Shown here piece by piece: positions 1 through 8,622 of a DNA stretch of 64,000 bases. The DNA comes from Candidatus Latescibacterota bacterium (GTDB lineage Bacteria; Krumholzibacteriota; Krumholzibacteriia; WVZY01), in contig WVZY01000012.1 of assembly GCA_011772205.1 (NCBI GenBank), positions 1 to 64,000 on the forward strand, in the 5' to 3' direction. The position numbers and the translations under genes were made by a program. Position 1 is the stretch's first letter, and every line of letters begins with the position of its first letter. The notes beneath the pieces were generated by a model. The model had not been told where the DNA came from. It did not search any database and saw only the letters and a program-made list of their open reading frames with translations.

Positions 1-60
1 GTAGTCCCGCACGTCCGGTTCCGTGAGGGGGCTGGGGAGCAATCCCCAGCTCTACTCGAC
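1..60 (+). mobile_element. Group II intron, 3' end (domain V 3' half and domain VI)
   Basis: Only the last 60 bases of the intron lie in the window. Bases 1-21 read as the loop and 3' strand of domain V, ending CACGTCCGGTTC. Domain VI follows: arms CTGGGGA and TCCCCAG close a GCAA tetraloop, and an unpaired A at position 54 lies seven bases from the 3' end, where the branch-point adenosine is expected. The intron ends in AC at 59-60, matching the family's 3' terminal AY. Directly after it a transposase reading frame resumes in the same orientation, as needed for splicing. The intron-encoded reverse transcriptase, if any, lies upstream of the window. Confidence 0.8.
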
Positions 61-278
61 AGCGGTTCCACAAAACCGCACTAGATGAATTCTACCGGGT
101 AACGTTTAGGAAGAAGATCTACACGACGCTTGAAGAGCTTCAGAAGGATCTCGATGAATGGCTCAACGAGTACAACAACCAGCGGTCGCACCAAGGAAAA
201 CGATGTGAAGGGAGGACACCGTATGCTACACTAATCGATGGCAAGGCCATCGCACTGGATAAGCGGATCGCCGCTTGA
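61..278 (+). pseudogene. IS481-like transposase, C-terminal exon after a group II intron
   Basis: This is the last 72 codons or so of a DDE integrase-type transposase. If the 5' exon supplies the first base, the first codon is Glu, giving the E-R-F-H-K-T segment typical of IS481 transposases. The family-typical L-D-E-F-Y-R, F-R-K-K, and Y-N-x-Q-R-S-H-Q-G patterns follow, and the frame ends at TGA 276-278. The exon itself shows no frameshift or stop. The gene is interrupted by the intron, so a working protein would need RNA splicing; whether it is intact upstream cannot be seen. Confidence 0.75.
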
Positions 279-304
279 TCTGACAGACAACGTTCCAGGC
301 GGGG

Positions 305-334
305 TACCTGTCCGGTCTTATGTTAGCTTTCACA
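305..334 (+). mobile_element. Probable right end of the IS481-like element
   Basis: About 30 bases after the transposase stop the sequence runs CCTGTCCGGTC and ends TTTCACA at 334. Read from outside inwards it begins TGTGAAAGC, and IS481-family terminal repeats start with TGT. The matching left end is outside the window, so the boundary is an inference from family convention. From 335 to about 500 I recognise no gene. A short direct repeat (AATTGATGT, starting at about 334 and 362) is the only pattern noticed there. Confidence 0.4.
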
Positions 335-501
335 ATTGATGTCCCTCAACGTGAAGTACGAAATTGATGTATCCCCGTTCATGTCTTCCATGCTCTTGCT
401 TTAGAAACGGTAACGCGGCTAGGGACACCACTGTAAAAAGTTGATTATCGCTCGTCTCATCGGCTGCCTGCACCCAGACACCAGCGCCCTATTGTCCCCG
501 T

Positions 502-864
502 CTGCCGGAAAGAACTCTTCTCCACGGCCTGGTACGGGAACATCCTGAGTCGTTTCTGCACACTTTCCCTTACACCTGGGCCATGCTTCTCTCGAGAATC
601 TAAGACGTGCCTCCATTTATATGCCCTCGATGCGGTAGTGCGATAAGACTTATTTCCTTCACCACAATTTCAGCGGATGTGTATGCCGGCAAAGATCGAG
701 AAATCTTAGCTAGGAGAGAGCCGATCAAGCAAAGAACGATGAAGTTGAGGAGACGAGTAAATAGGGATAAGGTTTATGCAGTGAGGCAAGATCAGGATAT
801 GTCCCTTGACTTAATGCAGCAAACTGGTCATGAGCGTGCAGGCAACAAAGTGATGGCTACGTAG
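502..864 (+). pseudogene. Decayed IS91/IS801-like transposase C-terminal fragment
   Basis: One frame reads W-A-M-L-L-S-R-I at 577-600, then an in-frame TAA at 601-603, then D-V-P-P-F-I-C-P-R-C-G-S-A-I-R-L-I-S-F. In IS91/IS801-type transposases the W-A-x-L-L-x-R-[VI] helix is followed by Y or F and then a zinc knuckle C-P-x-C-G, so the stop sits where Tyr is expected (TAY to TAA). Similarity fades after about position 665, although the frame stays open to 864. A dead remnant is the best reading. A short GTG-start ORF from 607 is formally possible but lacks a convincing ribosome-binding site. Confidence 0.45.
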
Positions 865-959
865 TTCGTTACTTGATAATTAGTTAAAGAGATGTCTTCA
901 GAAGATACTTCAGGGTGCTCTTAGTGTTGAAAGTCGGCGGTTAAAAAGGCAATGAAAAC

Positions 960-1035
960 TGGTGAGCCGCCCAGGACTCGAACCTGGTACCACCTGCTTA
1001 AAAGGCAGGTGCTCTTCCTGATGAGCTAGCGGCCC
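960..1035 (-). tRNA. tRNA-Lys(UUU)
   Basis: The 5' end is at 1035, the discriminator A at 963, and an encoded CCA occupies 962-960. The acceptor stem GGGCCGC pairs with GCGGCTC (including a G-T pair). The anticodon arm CCTGC/GCAGG closes a loop CTTTTAA with anticodon TTT. The T arm has CCAGG/CCTGG around TTCGAGT. It lies 250 bases downstream of purA but has its own sigma70-like promoter. Confidence 0.95.
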
Positions 1036-1072
1036 ACCATTTTTTGACGCTATGTTTTTTAGGAACGGCTTG

Positions 1073-1101
1073 AATGTAGTATCGGACTACCCCGGTGTCA
1101 A
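1073..1101 (-). promoter_or_regulatory. Sigma70-type promoter for tRNA-Lys
   Basis: A perfect -35 TTGACA (1101-1096), a 17-base spacer and a -10 TACATT (1078-1073) lie upstream of the tRNA. Initiation near 1066 would give a leader of about 30 bases before the mature 5' end at 1035. No other gene lies between. Confidence 0.65.
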
Positions 1102-1284
1102 GTTGCGAATCGCTGGGAATGAGTGCCCGAACTCTATTGCAGCCATCAGAATTTCGTTCGCTCTCCAGACCCAACACCTCGCTCCAAAATACTCTATGCA
1201 ACGCCGACCTTCGGCAGCGCAGCATCGGGCGATCGGAACAGACGACGTTCTGTCGCAACTCTATCGCTCTTTCGCTCTTTATCC

Positions 1285-2556
1285 CTAGCGCTGAACAACC
1301 GCGTGCCTTTCGGGCCCTAAGGAAACCATCGTTATTTTGCATCCAATGAGCTTCTCCAGTAGCTGCACGTAGTGCTCTGCCTGTTTTGATAAACGCAGAG
1401 AGCCGCCGACGAGCGTCGGTGTTTTCCAGCCGTCGATAACCTCGTACTCCGGTCGGCATTTTGCGAGAATCCTCGAATCAGTAGGAAAATACTCGATCCG
1501 CTTTTTCCCTATCCGGTAGGCGGTGCATATCTTGATTTTGTCGAAGCCAACGAGAATATCGAGCTTCGTGAGGGCGATTTCGGTAACGCCGTTGAGCTTC
1601 GTGGTTGTCCTTGCGGCAACCGCATCGAACCAACCACACCGTCTTGGTCTCCCGGTTGTGGTACCGTACTCCTGACCGAGATCTCTCAGCCGATCGCCGT
1701 TTTTCCCCTTATCTTCCGTTGGAAACGGTCCGTTCCCCACTCGTGTACAGTACGCCTTGAGCACGCCAATGATTCGTCTTATGGATGACGGCGGAAGACC
1801 GGCGCCCACCGCAGCGCCACCGGCGATAGCGGAACTGGACGTTACAAAGGGGTAGGTTCCGTGGTCGACATCGAGAAGCGCGCCCTGAGCTCCCTCGCAA
1901 AATATCCGCTTGTTCTTTTCGATCGCATCCCACAGCATAATTCGCGTGTCGGCAATCAATGGTTTGAGCTTTCTGCGTGCGGCTAAGAAATCCTTCTCTG
2001 TTTTCGATGGTGAAATTGCGGGAAAGCCGAATAGTCTCAGCAACCGATTTTTCTCCGTGACTTTCTTACGCACAATCGAGCGAAACTCCTCGGACGATCT
2101 CAAGAACTCGCCCATTCGCATTCCTTCCCTTCCCACCTTATCCATGTACGCCGGCGTAATTCCCCTTCCGGTGGACCCGATTTTTCCAGAGCCCTTCTTC
2201 GCCTCCTGACTCCTATCCATTAAAATGTGGTGGGGAAGCACTACATGAGCCTGCTCGCTCACGAAAATCCGATCGCGTACATCGATCCCCCTCGATTTTA
2301 TGAACTCGATTTCCTCCGCGAGCGCCAGCGGATCGATCACCATCCCCCCGCCGAGAACGCATGTGATATCGGGGTATAGGATTCCCGAGGGAACCAGGTG
2401 GAACTTAAAGCACTCCTTGCCCACGACAACAGTATGCCCGGCGTTTGCACCACCCTGAAAGCGCACGACATAATCGGCATCCCTTGCGAGGATGTCGATG
2501 ATCTTCGCCTTACCTTCGTCTCCCCATTGCCCACCGACAATAAGCGTGACCGACAT
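1285..2556 (-). CDS. purA: Adenylosuccinate synthetase
   Basis: Joins IMP and aspartate with GTP hydrolysis to make adenylosuccinate, the first committed step of AMP synthesis, in the cytoplasm. The 423-residue product begins M-S-V-T-L-I-V-G-G-Q-W-G-D-E-G-K, the family's GTP-binding P-loop signature. It carries G-H-T-V around residue 40 and the conserved S-T-G-R-G-I-T-P segment. An upstream in-frame ATG at 2619 would add 21 non-conserved residues. The ATG at 2556 has an AAAGGA ribosome-binding site six bases before it and matches the family start. It follows the haem-motif protein gene by 140 bases and precedes tRNA-Lys. Length is normal and no defect is visible. Confidence 0.95.
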   Translation of the reverse strand: MSVTLIVGGQWGDEGKAKIIDILARDADYVVRFQGGANAGHTVVVGKECFKFHLVPSGILYPDITCVLGGGMVIDPLALAEEIEFIKSRGIDVRDRIFVSEQAHVVLPHHILMDRSQEAKKGSGKIGSTGRGITPAYMDKVGREGMRMGEFLRSSEEFRSIVRKKVTEKNRLLRLFGFPAISPSKTEKDFLAARRKLKPLIADTRIMLWDAIEKNKRIFCEGAQGALLDVDHGTYPFVTSSSAIAGGAAVGAGLPPSSIRRIIGVLKAYCTRVGNGPFPTEDKGKNGDRLRDLGQEYGTTTGRPRRCGWFDAVAARTTTKLNGVTEIALTKLDILVGFDKIKICTAYRIGKKRIEYFPTDSRILAKCRPEYEVIDGWKTPTLVGGSLRLSKQAEHYVQLLEKLIGCKITMVSLGPERHAVVQR

Positions 2557-2696
2557 GGCAATCCTTTCGAAAATCGAGCCCTTCGAAGCATTCGCCGCGG
2601 AGCAACAATATACGGGCATAAAAACAACCGCTCACTTTTGAGATGGCGGTCACATGTGAAAAACCTTCGTACTTATACTACGTCCGAGCTCGGATA

Positions 2697-3167
2697 TCAA
2701 GGAAAACGGGGGGACTCGGGCACTGACGTTTCTCTTGAAAAAAGCTCCTTGATTATACCCCAGGTTTTCTCGGTAACGGCAATCGTGCAATCCTTTGGAT
2801 CCCCGGGATTGCTGTGCTCGACAGGGGACGATGGCTGGTCGGGAAATCCATCACCGTCAGCGTCGCCCAGCTCAAAACCATTGGAACAGCGATCCCTGTC
2901 TGAATTGAGGTTGGCGAGAGTCTGGTTCCAGACGTTGCCGTTTCTCTTGAAGTCCTCTCCAAAGAGGTTCAGCTCGTAGGATGTTTGAGTTGGCTGGGCG
3001 GAGACGTGGCAAATGGCACAACGATACTTCTCATAGGCAGGGAGATAAGTCATAAAATGGGAAGTCCCTACGGCATCAAGAGGTACCAAAACAAGCAGGA
3101 TAGGGCACAAAACCATCCCTATTACCGCCACCGCAAAGAAAATCCTATGTGATGTTCGGCGCCACAT
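2697..3167 (-). CDS. Secreted/anchored CxxCH haem-motif protein with calcium-type loop and TWG C-terminal motif
   Basis: A 156-residue protein with an N-terminal hydrophobic segment (about residues 10-30) acting as signal peptide or anchor. A C-A-I-C-H motif near residue 50 is the c-type haem attachment pattern. It is followed by L-F-G-E-D-F, an S-N-G-F-E-L-G motif and the acidic loop D-A-D-G-D-G-F-P-D, which resembles thrombospondin type 3/EF-hand calcium loops. I recall similar unnamed one-haem secreted proteins with the same order of motifs. Near the C-terminus, C-x3-V-x3-T-W-G-I-I-K-E-L-F matches the tail of the lamin-tail protein at 36063. The ATG at 3167 is preferred because AAGAGGA lies seven bases upstream. 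It sits 41 bases after serA. Electron transfer is possible but unproven. Confidence 0.7.
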   Translation of the reverse strand: MWRRTSHRIFFAVAVIGMVLCPILLVLVPLDAVGTSHFMTYLPAYEKYRCAICHVSAQPTQTSYELNLFGEDFKRNGNVWNQTLANLNSDRDRCSNGFELGDADGDGFPDQPSSPVEHSNPGDPKDCTIAVTEKTWGIIKELFSRETSVPESPRFP

Positions 3168-3208
3168 ACATTCATCCTCTTTAAGTATACTTAAAAATAT
3201 CCATAACG

Positions 3209-4186
3209 TCAAGGCGCCTCTTTCGGCCCACTTGCTCCACTCGGGCTGTTGATGGCTCCCCTGATCACCCCATTCACCAGGGCTTCCGCCACCTTGACGG
3301 AGATGTCGACTGCCACTCTAATTTGAGCTTCCCTCGTCGCGCCTCCAATATGTGGCGTAAACACCGATCCATCGAGCAGCAACAGGGGCTCGCCTGCGGG
3401 CGGCTCTTGTAAGTAGACGTCGCACGCCACACCTGCGAGTTTGCCTGATCGGCATGCCTCGCTTGCAGCGGCTTCGTCGATGATGCCGCCTCGGGAGCAG
3501 TTTATCAAGTACGCGCCTTCCAGCATCAGACTGATTTCCTTCTCCGAAATCAGTCCCTTCGTCTCAGGACTTAGCGGTACGTGAATCGTAACAAAATGAC
3601 TGATACTCAGGAGCGTCTCGAGATCGACTAGGCGCACGCCGAGAACCTCCGCCATCTCCTTCTCTATATATGGATCCGCGGCGATCACATTCATCTCGAA
3701 TGCCTTCGCGCGCTTTGCCACCTCTCTTCCAATCCGCCCCAGGCCCACGATCCCCAGCGTCTTTCCTTGGAGTTCCGTGCCCCGGAAGGCGTCCCGATCC
3801 CATTTCCCTTCTGTCACAGACTGGTGCGCCTGGGGAATTTTTCTCGCCAGTGAAAGCATCAATCCTATCGTGTGCTCAGCCGTGGAAACCGCGTTTCCCG
3901 AAGACGCGTTCATCACGACGATCTCCCGCTTTGTCGCTTCCTCCACGTCGATGTTGTCGGTTCCAACACCCGCCCGTCCGATGATCTTGAGATTACTGGC
4001 GTGCCCGAGGATTTCTTTAGTGATCCGAGTGGGACTCCGAACAATGATCGCATCGAATTCGGGGATCATGGATAGGAGTTCATCCTTTGCGAGCGTAGCC
4101 GTTCTCACCGCTTCGATGTCAGGATACCGAGTGAACACATTCAGCGCTTCTTCGGCAAGATTATCGGTGAGTAGCACTTTGTACAT
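3209..4186 (-). CDS. serA: D-3-phosphoglycerate dehydrogenase, short form
   Basis: Oxidises 3-phosphoglycerate with NAD+ to 3-phosphohydroxypyruvate, the entry step to serine. The 325 residues hold the D-isomer 2-hydroxyacid dehydrogenase fold: the Rossmann motif G-L-G-R-I-G at 148-153, catalytic Arg232 in S-R-G-G, Glu261 and His279 in P-H-I-G-G. It stops after the catalytic domain, so the C-terminal regulatory (ACT/ASB) domains of long SerA are absent, which suggests no direct serine feedback. It follows the class V aminotransferase gene on the same strand by 106 bases, which supports a serine-pathway role over another hydroxyacid dehydrogenase. Confidence 0.85.
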   Translation of the reverse strand: MYKVLLTDNLAEEALNVFTRYPDIEAVRTATLAKDELLSMIPEFDAIIVRSPTRITKEILGHASNLKIIGRAGVGTDNIDVEEATKREIVVMNASSGNAVSTAEHTIGLMLSLARKIPQAHQSVTEGKWDRDAFRGTELQGKTLGIVGLGRIGREVAKRAKAFEMNVIAADPYIEKEMAEVLGVRLVDLETLLSISHFVTIHVPLSPETKGLISEKEISLMLEGAYLINCSRGGIIDEAAASEACRSGKLAGVACDVYLQEPPAGEPLLLLDGSVFTPHIGGATREAQIRVAVDISVKVAEALVNGVIRGAINSPSGASGPKEAP

Positions 4187-4292
4187 ATGGAATCATTGCC
4201 TTTCGCCGCACTCGAAAACGACTGCACCTGTCGTGGCTGATCATCGTAGCTTCACGAACCGGTTTTTGCCGCTGCTCGCACCGTTATCTCTG

Positions 4293-5435
4293 TCAATCCG
4301 CCCGCGCCTTCTGAAAACGCCTCATGGCTGCCTCTACGCCTTTTCCCGGTGCGGGGTTGATTCCCAGATCGATGAGCGTACCCTCGAGCGCAGAAATCAA
4401 CGTATGGATATCCGTCTCGGTATAAAAGCCCAGATGCCCAAGACGAAAGATCTTCCCGCTCAAATGCGCTTGTCCTCCTGCAATCTTCACGCCATAGTGC
4501 GACTCCATCGTTCGAATGATGTCTCCCGCGCTCCCCTTTCCCGGGAGCACCGCGGTCGCTGCGTTGCAGGGCCGCGAAGCGAAAAGCTCGAGACCTAGTG
4601 CGAGAACCGCGTCTCGAACCGCCGAAGCGTTCTTCTCGTGCCGGCTGATAACATTCTCCAACCCTTCTTCGCGAATCATTGACAGCGCGACACGCATCGC
4701 CAAGATCAGCTGGGTCGCTGGCGTGTACGCCGTGTCCCAGTTCTCCAGGGCTTTCAATGCTTTCGTCAGATCGAAGTAATAACAGGGATGGCCTTTTTGG
4801 TGAATCTTTTCCAAAGCGCGCTTTGAAAGAGACAAGAAACTAAGTCCCGGCGGCACCCCGAATCCTTTCTGTGATCCGCCGACAATCACATCAACACCCC
4901 ATGCATCTGTTTTCACTTCCTGCGCGCAGAGACTCGTTATCGCATCCACTACGATGAGTGCCCCATACTCGCGAGCGATCATCGCGATACCCTCGGCATC
5001 CAGGAGGACACCCGTGGACGTCTCCGTGTGGGTCGTAAAAACGGCTCTGACCCCGTCATGTTTGCGAAGAGCTTCCTCGACCTGATCCGGTTCCACGGGC
5101 TGCCCCCATTTCGCATCCACCATGATGGTATCCAAACCATAGGCAGCGGCGATTTCCGCCCAACGGTTACTGAATTTCCCGCAAGCCGTCACCAGCACTT
5201 TATCTCCCGGTTTGGTTGCATTGACCAACGCTGCTTCCATAGCGCCGGTGCCGGATGCGGCGAAGACGACGATGGGATTGTCCGTTCTGATAACATGTTG
5301 GAGGTTTCTCGTGACGTCCCTCAGTATCTCCCGGAATTCCTCTGTTCGATGGTGGATAAGGGGCTGGCCCATCGCATCTTGCACGCGACGGGGAACGGCC
5401 GTCGGTCCCGGAGTGAAAAGCTTGGTCGGATCCAT
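4293..5435 (-). CDS. Class V PLP aminotransferase (serine/alanine-glyoxylate type; probable serine-pathway transaminase)
   Basis: A 380-residue PLP enzyme of the alanine-glyoxylate/serine-pyruvate branch of class V. It begins F-T-P-G-P-T with H-H-R near residue 28, has the S-G-T-G-A-M-E phosphate-binding loop near 61-67, the V-V-D-A-I PLP-ring Asp near 164, and the Schiff-base Lys190 in G-G-S-Q-K-G-F. AAGGAG five bases before the ATG supports the start. Adjacent serA suggests it transaminates phosphohydroxypyruvate in place of SerC, as reported for related small-type pairs. Serine-glyoxylate or alanine-glyoxylate transamination cannot be excluded from sequence alone. Confidence 0.8.
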   Translation of the reverse strand: MDPTKLFTPGPTAVPRRVQDAMGQPLIHHRTEEFREILRDVTRNLQHVIRTDNPIVVFAASGTGAMEAALVNATKPGDKVLVTACGKFSNRWAEIAAAYGLDTIMVDAKWGQPVEPDQVEEALRKHDGVRAVFTTHTETSTGVLLDAEGIAMIAREYGALIVVDAITSLCAQEVKTDAWGVDVIVGGSQKGFGVPPGLSFLSLSKRALEKIHQKGHPCYYFDLTKALKALENWDTAYTPATQLILAMRVALSMIREEGLENVISRHEKNASAVRDAVLALGLELFASRPCNAATAVLPGKGSAGDIIRTMESHYGVKIAGGQAHLSGKIFRLGHLGFYTETDIHTLISALEGTLIDLGINPAPGKGVEAAMRRFQKARAD

Positions 5436-5484
5436 ACAACTCCTTCTGTCAATTATAGAATAATAAGTACTTCATGGAGCTAAA

Positions 5485-6072
5485 TCAAAGCGAAAGCGTT
5501 TCTTCGATCCACTGCCAGAGCTCGCGCTTTCCCACACCTGAAACACTGGAAAATGGGATTACGGCCGCATCCCCACTCACCTCGATTGCTCTCAGGTTTT
5601 CAGCGATTCGCTTTTCGATTTCAGAGCGTTTGTATTTATCGATCTTGTTGAACACTAGACACACTTTTCGGCCCATCCGTTGCAATACCATGGTCATTTC
5701 CCTATCGTCCGGGGTCGGTTCGCGGCGAATGTCCAACAGCTGCACCACACCCTTCGCTCCAGTCCGGCTTTCGAGGTATCTGTCGATTATCTCCATCCAG
5801 CGCCTCTTCTCGGCCTTGGATACCTTTGCGTACCCATAGCCGGGCATATCGACGAACAAGAAGCGGTGATTTATCAAAAAGTAGTTGGCGCTACGCGTTT
5901 TTCCGGGCGTTTTCGAAGTTCTTGCAATCTGCCGCCTGCCGAGGAGCGTGTTGATAAGAGTAGACTTTCCGACGTTAGAGCGGCCGAAAAATGCGATCTC
6001 CGGTCTCATTTCGCGGGGAAATTCCTTGGGAAATCCGAACGATCCGACGAATTCAACGGTCTGTATCTTCAA
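5485..6072 (-). CDS. engB: Ribosome biogenesis GTPase EngB/YsxC
   Basis: A 195-residue TRAFAC GTPase of the YihA/EngB family, which assists large ribosomal subunit assembly. The motifs are G-R-S-N-V-G-K-S-T (G1, about 31-39), T-P-G-K-T, D-M-P-G-Y-G-Y-A (G3) and F-N-K-I-D-K (G4). Length matches the family. The start is TTG at 6072, because no ATG in frame gives the conserved N-terminus. It lies between lon and the aminotransferase gene. Confidence 0.93.
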   Translation of the reverse strand: MKIQTVEFVGSFGFPKEFPREMRPEIAFFGRSNVGKSTLINTLLGRRQIARTSKTPGKTRSANYFLINHRFLFVDMPGYGYAKVSKAEKRRWMEIIDRYLESRTGAKGVVQLLDIRREPTPDDREMTMVLQRMGRKVCLVFNKIDKYKRSEIEKRIAENLRAIEVSGDAAVIPFSSVSGVGKRELWQWIEETLSL

Positions 6073-6155
6073 CTCGACATCTCTCTACATAGAAACTCGT
6101 GGCAACGCAAGCAGAACGCGGATAATCGATGGAGGTAACGCGGTCGGTTGGCGGA

Positions 6156-8588
6156 TCAATGAGGCAGGGATGTCTCGATATACTCGAAGAAACCTTTGAG
6201 CTCTTCGATTTCCCTCTTCGCCTGCCGCCTGGAGAGTCTGGGTAACGGTCTCACGAGGGCGATCTTCAATGCTTCCCGCATGTCGTTCACAATGTGGATT
6301 TTCAAACCGGATCGAACCTCCTTCGGGAGCTCTTTCACCGCCTGCGCGACACCTTTTGGGATGATCACCTCTTTTATACCCGCACGAAGTGCGGCAACCG
6401 TTTTTTCGTTGAGACCGCCTACAGGGAGAACCTCCCCCTTCAACGTCAGCTCCCCCGTCATTGCAACGTCTTTTCGAACAGGAATTCCAAAGAAATTCGA
6501 AACGAGGGCAGTTGCTACGGCGATGCCCGCGCTGGGCCCGTCCTTTGGGATTGCTCCCTCAGGCACGTGGATGTGCACGTCCATTTCGTTGAAGAAATTC
6601 TTCTTGAGCGGCAGCAGGCGGGCAAGATTTCGGGCGTAACTCAGCGCGATTTGGGTAGACTCTCTCATCACGTCTCCCAACTGCCCCGTGACCGTGAAGT
6701 TGCCCGTGCCGGGCATGAATGTCACTTCTATGCGCAGGATATCACCGCCGAAGCTCGTCCAGGCAAGTCCCGTTGCTATTCCAACACTCGGGCTGTCCGG
6801 AATCTCTTTTTCGGTGTAGTGCGGAATTCCCAAAAAGCGCTCGAGGTTTTTCGTGCTGATCTCTACGGCCCCGGATTTGCCGGCAGTAGCGATATCCTTT
6901 GCTACCCTTCTAAGAATTTTAGCGAGCTCGCGTTCGAGATTCCTCACACCGGATTCCCTGGTGTACCGCTGAATAATGCGCCTGATTGCTGACTCGCTGA
7001 CTTTGAGGTTTCGCGTCTCCATTCCGTGCAGCTTGAGCATTTTGGGAAGCAGAAAATTCCGGGCGATCTTTGCCTTCTCCACTTCGAGGTAACCAGGAAG
7101 TCGGATGGTCTCCATTCGATCCTGCAGCGCCGGAGGGATCGTGTGGGTTACATTGGCTGTGGTGATGAACATAACCTCGCTCAAATCGAATTCCACTTCG
7201 AGGTAATGATCGCTGAAAGAGTTGTTCTGCTCCGGATCCAGCACTTCAAGCAGCGCAGCTGCGGGATCCCCGCGGAAATCTCGAGACATCTTGTCTACCT
7301 CGTCCAGCAGCATAACGGGATTCCTGCTCTGGGCCTTGATGAGAGATTGAACGATCCGGCCCGGCATCGAGCCAATGTAAGTTCTTCGGTGACCGCGGAT
7401 CTCGGCTTCATCCCTGACGCCGCCCAGTGAAAAGTGCATAAACTTGCGCCCAAGCGCTTCCGCTATCGATCGGCCAAGAGATGTCTTCCCAACGCCGGGG
7501 GGCCCAACGAAGCACAGGATCGGACCTTTCATCGAATGCGACAACTTCATAACGGCTAGAAACTCGAGGATCCGCTCCTTGACCTTTTTCAGGCCGTAAT
7601 GGTCTGCATCGAGTTTCCGCTTCACTTGTTTGATATCCAGGTGGTCTTTGGTTCGCACTTGCCATGGAAGCGAAAGAAGCGTGTCGATGTAGTTTCGCAC
7701 AACCGTTGCTTCCGGTGACATCGCCGGCATTCGGGAGAGTCGATCGAGTTCCTTCAGTGCGACCTCATATGCTTCCGCACTCATTCCGGATTTCTCAATC
7801 TTATCCTGAAGTTCATCGATCTCTGTCGATTCATCACCGGTGTGACCAAGTTCCTTGCGGATCGCCTTTAGTTGCTCGTGGAGGTAGAACTCTTTTTGGT
7901 TTTTCTGGACCTGGCTCTTTACCTCTCCCTCGATTTTCTTTTCGATGTTTAGGATTTCCAGTTCTTCTGCGAGCAGCTTGCTGAGGGCACGACATCTTTC
8001 CTGGAGATCGATTGCTTCGAGGATCTGTTGTTTGACTTCTATTTTAGCGATGATATGCGCGGCAATGGAGTCAACTAACCGATCAAAGCTCTCTATGGGC
8101 AGCACGGACCGCAGCACCTCATCTGGAATTCGCTTGTTCAACTGAACGTACTCGGAGAACTGTGAAGAAACGCTCCGAACAAGGGCTTCGGTCTGCTGGT
8201 CAGACTCCTCCTCCAGCAGGATCGTCTTGACATGGGCCTTGAACATCTTCCGGGTCTTCAGATACTCCTCGACTTCACCCCTGGCCAAGCCCTCGACAAG
8301 GATACGCATGGTCCCCTCAACCAGGCGCATGTGCTGGAGAATCCTCACCACGGTTCCCATCTGGTAAAGATCCTCGTGAGTCGGCTCGTCGATGTTCATC
8401 TGCTTCTGTGTGACAACTAGAAGCAGGCGATCGCCTTTCAAGGAGGCGTCCACAGAGGCAAGCGACCTCGGCCGCCCCACCAGTAGTGGGGTGATCATAC
8501 CCGGGAAAATCACGACGTCTCTAAGCGGTAAGACAGGGAGCATTTCCGGGACTTCGATGATCTCATCTTCTTTCTCGATAATGGGCAT
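6156..8588 (-). CDS. lon: ATP-dependent protease Lon (LonA)
   Basis: An 810-residue AAA+ protease that degrades damaged and regulatory proteins. The N-terminal LON substrate domain covers about residues 10-200, with a coiled-coil linker after it. The ATPase carries Walker A G-P-P-G-V-G-K-T (362-369) and Walker B L-L-D-E-V-D (427-432). The C-terminal protease domain has the Ser686-Lys729 dyad in K-D-G-P-S-A-G and G-G-L-N-E-K. AGAGG precedes the ATG. It follows clpX on the same strand, with 80 bases between them that hold a promoter candidate and three GATAATC repeats. All catalytic residues are present. Confidence 0.97.
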   Translation of the reverse strand: MPIIEKEDEIIEVPEMLPVLPLRDVVIFPGMITPLLVGRPRSLASVDASLKGDRLLLVVTQKQMNIDEPTHEDLYQMGTVVRILQHMRLVEGTMRILVEGLARGEVEEYLKTRKMFKAHVKTILLEEESDQQTEALVRSVSSQFSEYVQLNKRIPDEVLRSVLPIESFDRLVDSIAAHIIAKIEVKQQILEAIDLQERCRALSKLLAEELEILNIEKKIEGEVKSQVQKNQKEFYLHEQLKAIRKELGHTGDESTEIDELQDKIEKSGMSAEAYEVALKELDRLSRMPAMSPEATVVRNYIDTLLSLPWQVRTKDHLDIKQVKRKLDADHYGLKKVKERILEFLAVMKLSHSMKGPILCFVGPPGVGKTSLGRSIAEALGRKFMHFSLGGVRDEAEIRGHRRTYIGSMPGRIVQSLIKAQSRNPVMLLDEVDKMSRDFRGDPAAALLEVLDPEQNNSFSDHYLEVEFDLSEVMFITTANVTHTIPPALQDRMETIRLPGYLEVEKAKIARNFLLPKMLKLHGMETRNLKVSESAIRRIIQRYTRESGVRNLERELAKILRRVAKDIATAGKSGAVEISTKNLERFLGIPHYTEKEIPDSPSVGIATGLAWTSFGGDILRIEVTFMPGTGNFTVTGQLGDVMRESTQIALSYARNLARLLPLKKNFFNEMDVHIHVPEGAIPKDGPSAGIAVATALVSNFFGIPVRKDVAMTGELTLKGEVLPVGGLNEKTVAALRAGIKEVIIPKGVAQAVKELPKEVRSGLKIHIVNDMREALKIALVRPLPRLSRRQAKREIEELKGFFEYIETSLPH

Positions 8589-8622
8589 ACGAACCTCTGC
8601 CGGTTGATTGTAACTCTATATT

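Noticed and set aside
998-1459. Minus-strand open frame of 153 codons covering tRNA-Lys and the purA 3' end
   Set aside because: It overlaps the tRNA and runs out of frame through the real purA gene; no family resemblance.
3777-4598. 273-codon plus-strand open frame over serA and the aminotransferase gene
   Set aside because: Antisense shadow spanning two well-supported genes and their gap.
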